The notes under the pieces: generated by a model
Told to the model about the DNA's origin: nothing
Seen by the model: only the letters and a program-made list of their open reading frames with translations
Databases searched by the model: none
Translations under genes and position numbers: made by a program
From: Pseudomonadota bacterium
Lineage (GTDB): Bacteria > Desulfobacterota > Anaeroferrophillalia > Anaeroferrophillales > Tharpellaceae
Assembly (NCBI GenBank): GCA_030641485.1
Contig: DAOWHJ010000084.1
Location: 1-6,466 of the forward strand
Reading direction: 5' to 3'
DNA: 6,466 nucleotides
Shown here: piece after piece, positions 5,213 through 6,466 of the stretch
Position numbering within the stretch: position 1 is the first letter of the stretch
Layout of the letters: each line of letters starts with the position of its first letter

Positions 5213-6466
5213 TCAACCATCATCCGCCGTACAGTTATTTGTGCTGACCTATTACTCCTTGCGTGCGCTTTCGCTGGGGCCTTTGTTTTGCGCTTTCAAC
5301 ACCTGCCAGGAACCAACGACTGGAGTGACTATGGCTGGATCACCCTGATTTTCATTCCGACCCTACTCTTCAATTTTTACCGATCTGGCCTCTATCACAA
5401 GCTCCGCTACCTAACAATTTCACAAATCGGCAAACGTTTTGGACTAGCCTTTACCGTCGCCTTTGCCATGGCAGCAGCAGCCCTCTTTTTAAGCCATGCC
5501 ACCCATTACAGCCGCCTTTTGCTGCTTTACTTTACCGGTTTTTCAGCAATACTGCTAACAATCACAAAAATTACCGGCAAGATCATTATTGATCGTATCC
5601 GCATTCGCGGGGCCAATTTTCGCTCGGTGCTTCTGGTCGGCAGGGGTGAAAAACTCCTGCGCCTGCAAGAAATTTTTGGGCCAGGTAACCCTTATGGATT
5701 AAAAATCGCGGGAGTGATTAATCTCAATAACGACACACCGACATCATCATTCTCCCACTTTCTAACTAATTTAGTCATTGATGAGGTCTATTTCGCGGTT
5801 CCTCGTAACCCTCTTGGCCCCTCTATCGACCCCTACCTGGAACAGGCCGAAGCTGCGGGCAAAACCTGTAAAGTAATCTTAAACATCAATGAAAACCGCC
5901 TCAGCAAATGTGAATTTTCACGACTTGAAGAGTTGCCGCTAGTGGTTCTCCACCCAGTCACGCTGGATCCCGATCAAATCCTCTTAAAACGAGGGCTTGA
6001 TCTGATCGGAGCCGTAGTCGGTTTGACCATCAATCTTGCCCTGCTCCCCTTTATCGCCTTGGCTATCAAACTCGATTCCCCAGGACCAATTTTGTTCCAT
6101 CAAACCCGAGTTGGAGAGAATGGTCGAATTTTCAAACTCCATAAATATCGATCAATGCACTTAGATGCCGAAGCCCGCAAACAGGAGTTTATGGATCAAA
6201 ATGAACTGAACGGCGCGGTTTTTAAAATCACCGATGATCCCCGAGTTACCCAAGTGGGAAATTTTTTGCGAAAAACAAGTCTTGACGAGCTGCCACAATT
6301 CTGGAATGTACTGATTGGAAATATGAGTTTAGTCGGTACCCGGCCACCAACCCCGGATGAGGTTAAAGAGTATGATCTGCACCATCACCGTAGACTTTCA
6401 ATCAAACCGGGTATAACTGGCCTCTGGCAAGTCTCCGGCCGTAATGAAATCACAGATTTTGACGAA
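5198..6466 (+). CDS. Polyprenyl-phosphate sugar-1-phosphate transferase (CpsE/WbaP-like), 3' end missing
   Basis: The first 423 residues are visible; relatives are about 455-480, so some 35-55 are cut off. It would transfer a hexose-1-phosphate from a UDP-sugar to undecaprenyl phosphate, the first membrane step of EPS/capsule repeat-unit synthesis. Four N-terminal membrane helices (about 14-33, 46-61, 81-98, 105-124) are followed by a Rossmann-like CoA_binding_3 domain (VLLVGRG, 144-150), then the catalytic module: membrane-embedded helix 266-291, DSPGPILFHQTRVG (293-306), LHKYRSM (314-320), FKITDDPRVT (342-351), SLDELPQFWNVL (361-372) with the D363-E364 dyad, and MSLVGTRPPTPDEV (376-389). 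GTRPPT resembles streptococcal CpsE and hints at a glucose or galactose donor, which is inference only. ATG 5198 is the only reasonable start: TAG 5189-5191 is in frame just before it and helix 1 follows. No Shine-Dalgarno is evident. The start overlaps the dead DUF4143 ORF by 15 bases, in divergent orientation. Confidence 0.92.
   Translation, partial: MLKEHSTIIRRTVICADLLLLACAFAGAFVLRFQHLPGTNDWSDYGWITLIFIPTLLFNFYRSGLYHKLRYLTISQIGKRFGLAFTVAFAMAAAALFLSHATHYSRLLLLYFTGFSAILLTITKITGKIIIDRIRIRGANFRSVLLVGRGEKLLRLQEIFGPGNPYGLKIAGVINLNNDTPTSSFSHFLTNLVIDEVYFAVPRNPLGPSIDPYLEQAEAAGKTCKVILNINENRLSKCEFSRLEELPLVVLHPVTLDPDQILLKRGLDLIGAVVGLTINLALLPFIALAIKLDSPGPILFHQTRVGENGRIFKLHKYRSMHLDAEARKQEFMDQNELNGAVFKITDDPRVTQVGNFLRKTSLDELPQFWNVLIGNMSLVGTRPPTPDEVKEYDLHHHRRLSIKPGITGLWQVSGRNEITDFDE

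Noticed and set aside
6322..6363. GTRPP instead of GPRPP in the sugar-phosphate transferase
   Set aside because: First looked like a changed active-site motif, but GTRPPT-x-DE is a normal variant in CpsE-type enzymes, so it is not unusual.
1..6466. CRISPR array, tRNA/rRNA genes, insertion-sequence ends or att repeats
   Set aside because: No regular repeat-spacer pattern, cloverleaf-type sequence, transposase motif or paired inverted repeats could be seen by reading; short repeats could still be missed without computation.

Overview
This window looks like a piece of a surface-polysaccharide (EPS, capsule or O-antigen) locus from a Gram-negative-type bacterium, mixed with accessory genes. Recognisable polysaccharide genes are a CpsE/WbaP-like polyprenyl-phosphate sugar transferase (5198 to the right edge, plus strand), a Wzx-type flippase and a GT4 glycosyltransferase (both minus strand). 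The accessory genes are a HepT/MntA-type toxin-antitoxin pair, an AAA ATPase fused to a PD-(D/E)XK-like domain, and the decayed tail of a DUF4143 ATPase. Moderate GC content and this mix of genes would fit Desulfobacterota (former Deltaproteobacteria), but that is a low-confidence guess: there is no rRNA or taxonomic marker.

Layout from left to right. Positions 2-274 (+) hold the C-terminal 90 residues of a HEPN-type HepT/HI0074 protein with an intact R-X4-H-X-Y motif. Its stop overlaps the start of the MntA-type nucleotidyltransferase (274-588, +) with an intact GS-X10-D-X-D motif. Only 9 bases separate MntA from the convergent minus-strand block: GT4 glycosyltransferase (598-1728), Wzx-like flippase (1737-2942), a 196-base interval with a doubtful small ORF or gene relic (2943-3138), and the 531-residue ATPase (3139-4734). 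Upstream of the ATPase lies a DUF4143 pseudogene (4782-5212, -), which has lost its ATPase half, has one frameshift and has lost two active-site-type residues. At its truncated 5' end the divergent sugar-phosphate transferase gene starts (5198, +) and runs off the window.

How the parts fit together. The sugar-phosphate transferase would start the repeat unit on undecaprenyl phosphate at the inner face of the membrane. The GT4 enzyme would extend it and the flippase would move the lipid-linked unit to the outer face. Polymerase and chain-length/export genes are not in view. The ATPase sits upstream of wzx on the same strand, but nothing in its sequence links it to polysaccharide synthesis, and I read it as an accessory insertion. 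The decayed DUF4143 fragment beside it and the toxin-antitoxin pair at the other end mark the locus as a place of gene gain and loss. I did not find a clearly new multi-gene system. The most unusual stretch is 3139-5212, where an intact and a dead ATPase/PD-(D/E)XK-type gene lie in tandem inside a polysaccharide locus.

No tRNA, rRNA, CRISPR array, transposase, inverted-repeat element or convincing rho-independent terminator was seen. No gene-free stretch exceeds 300 bases.
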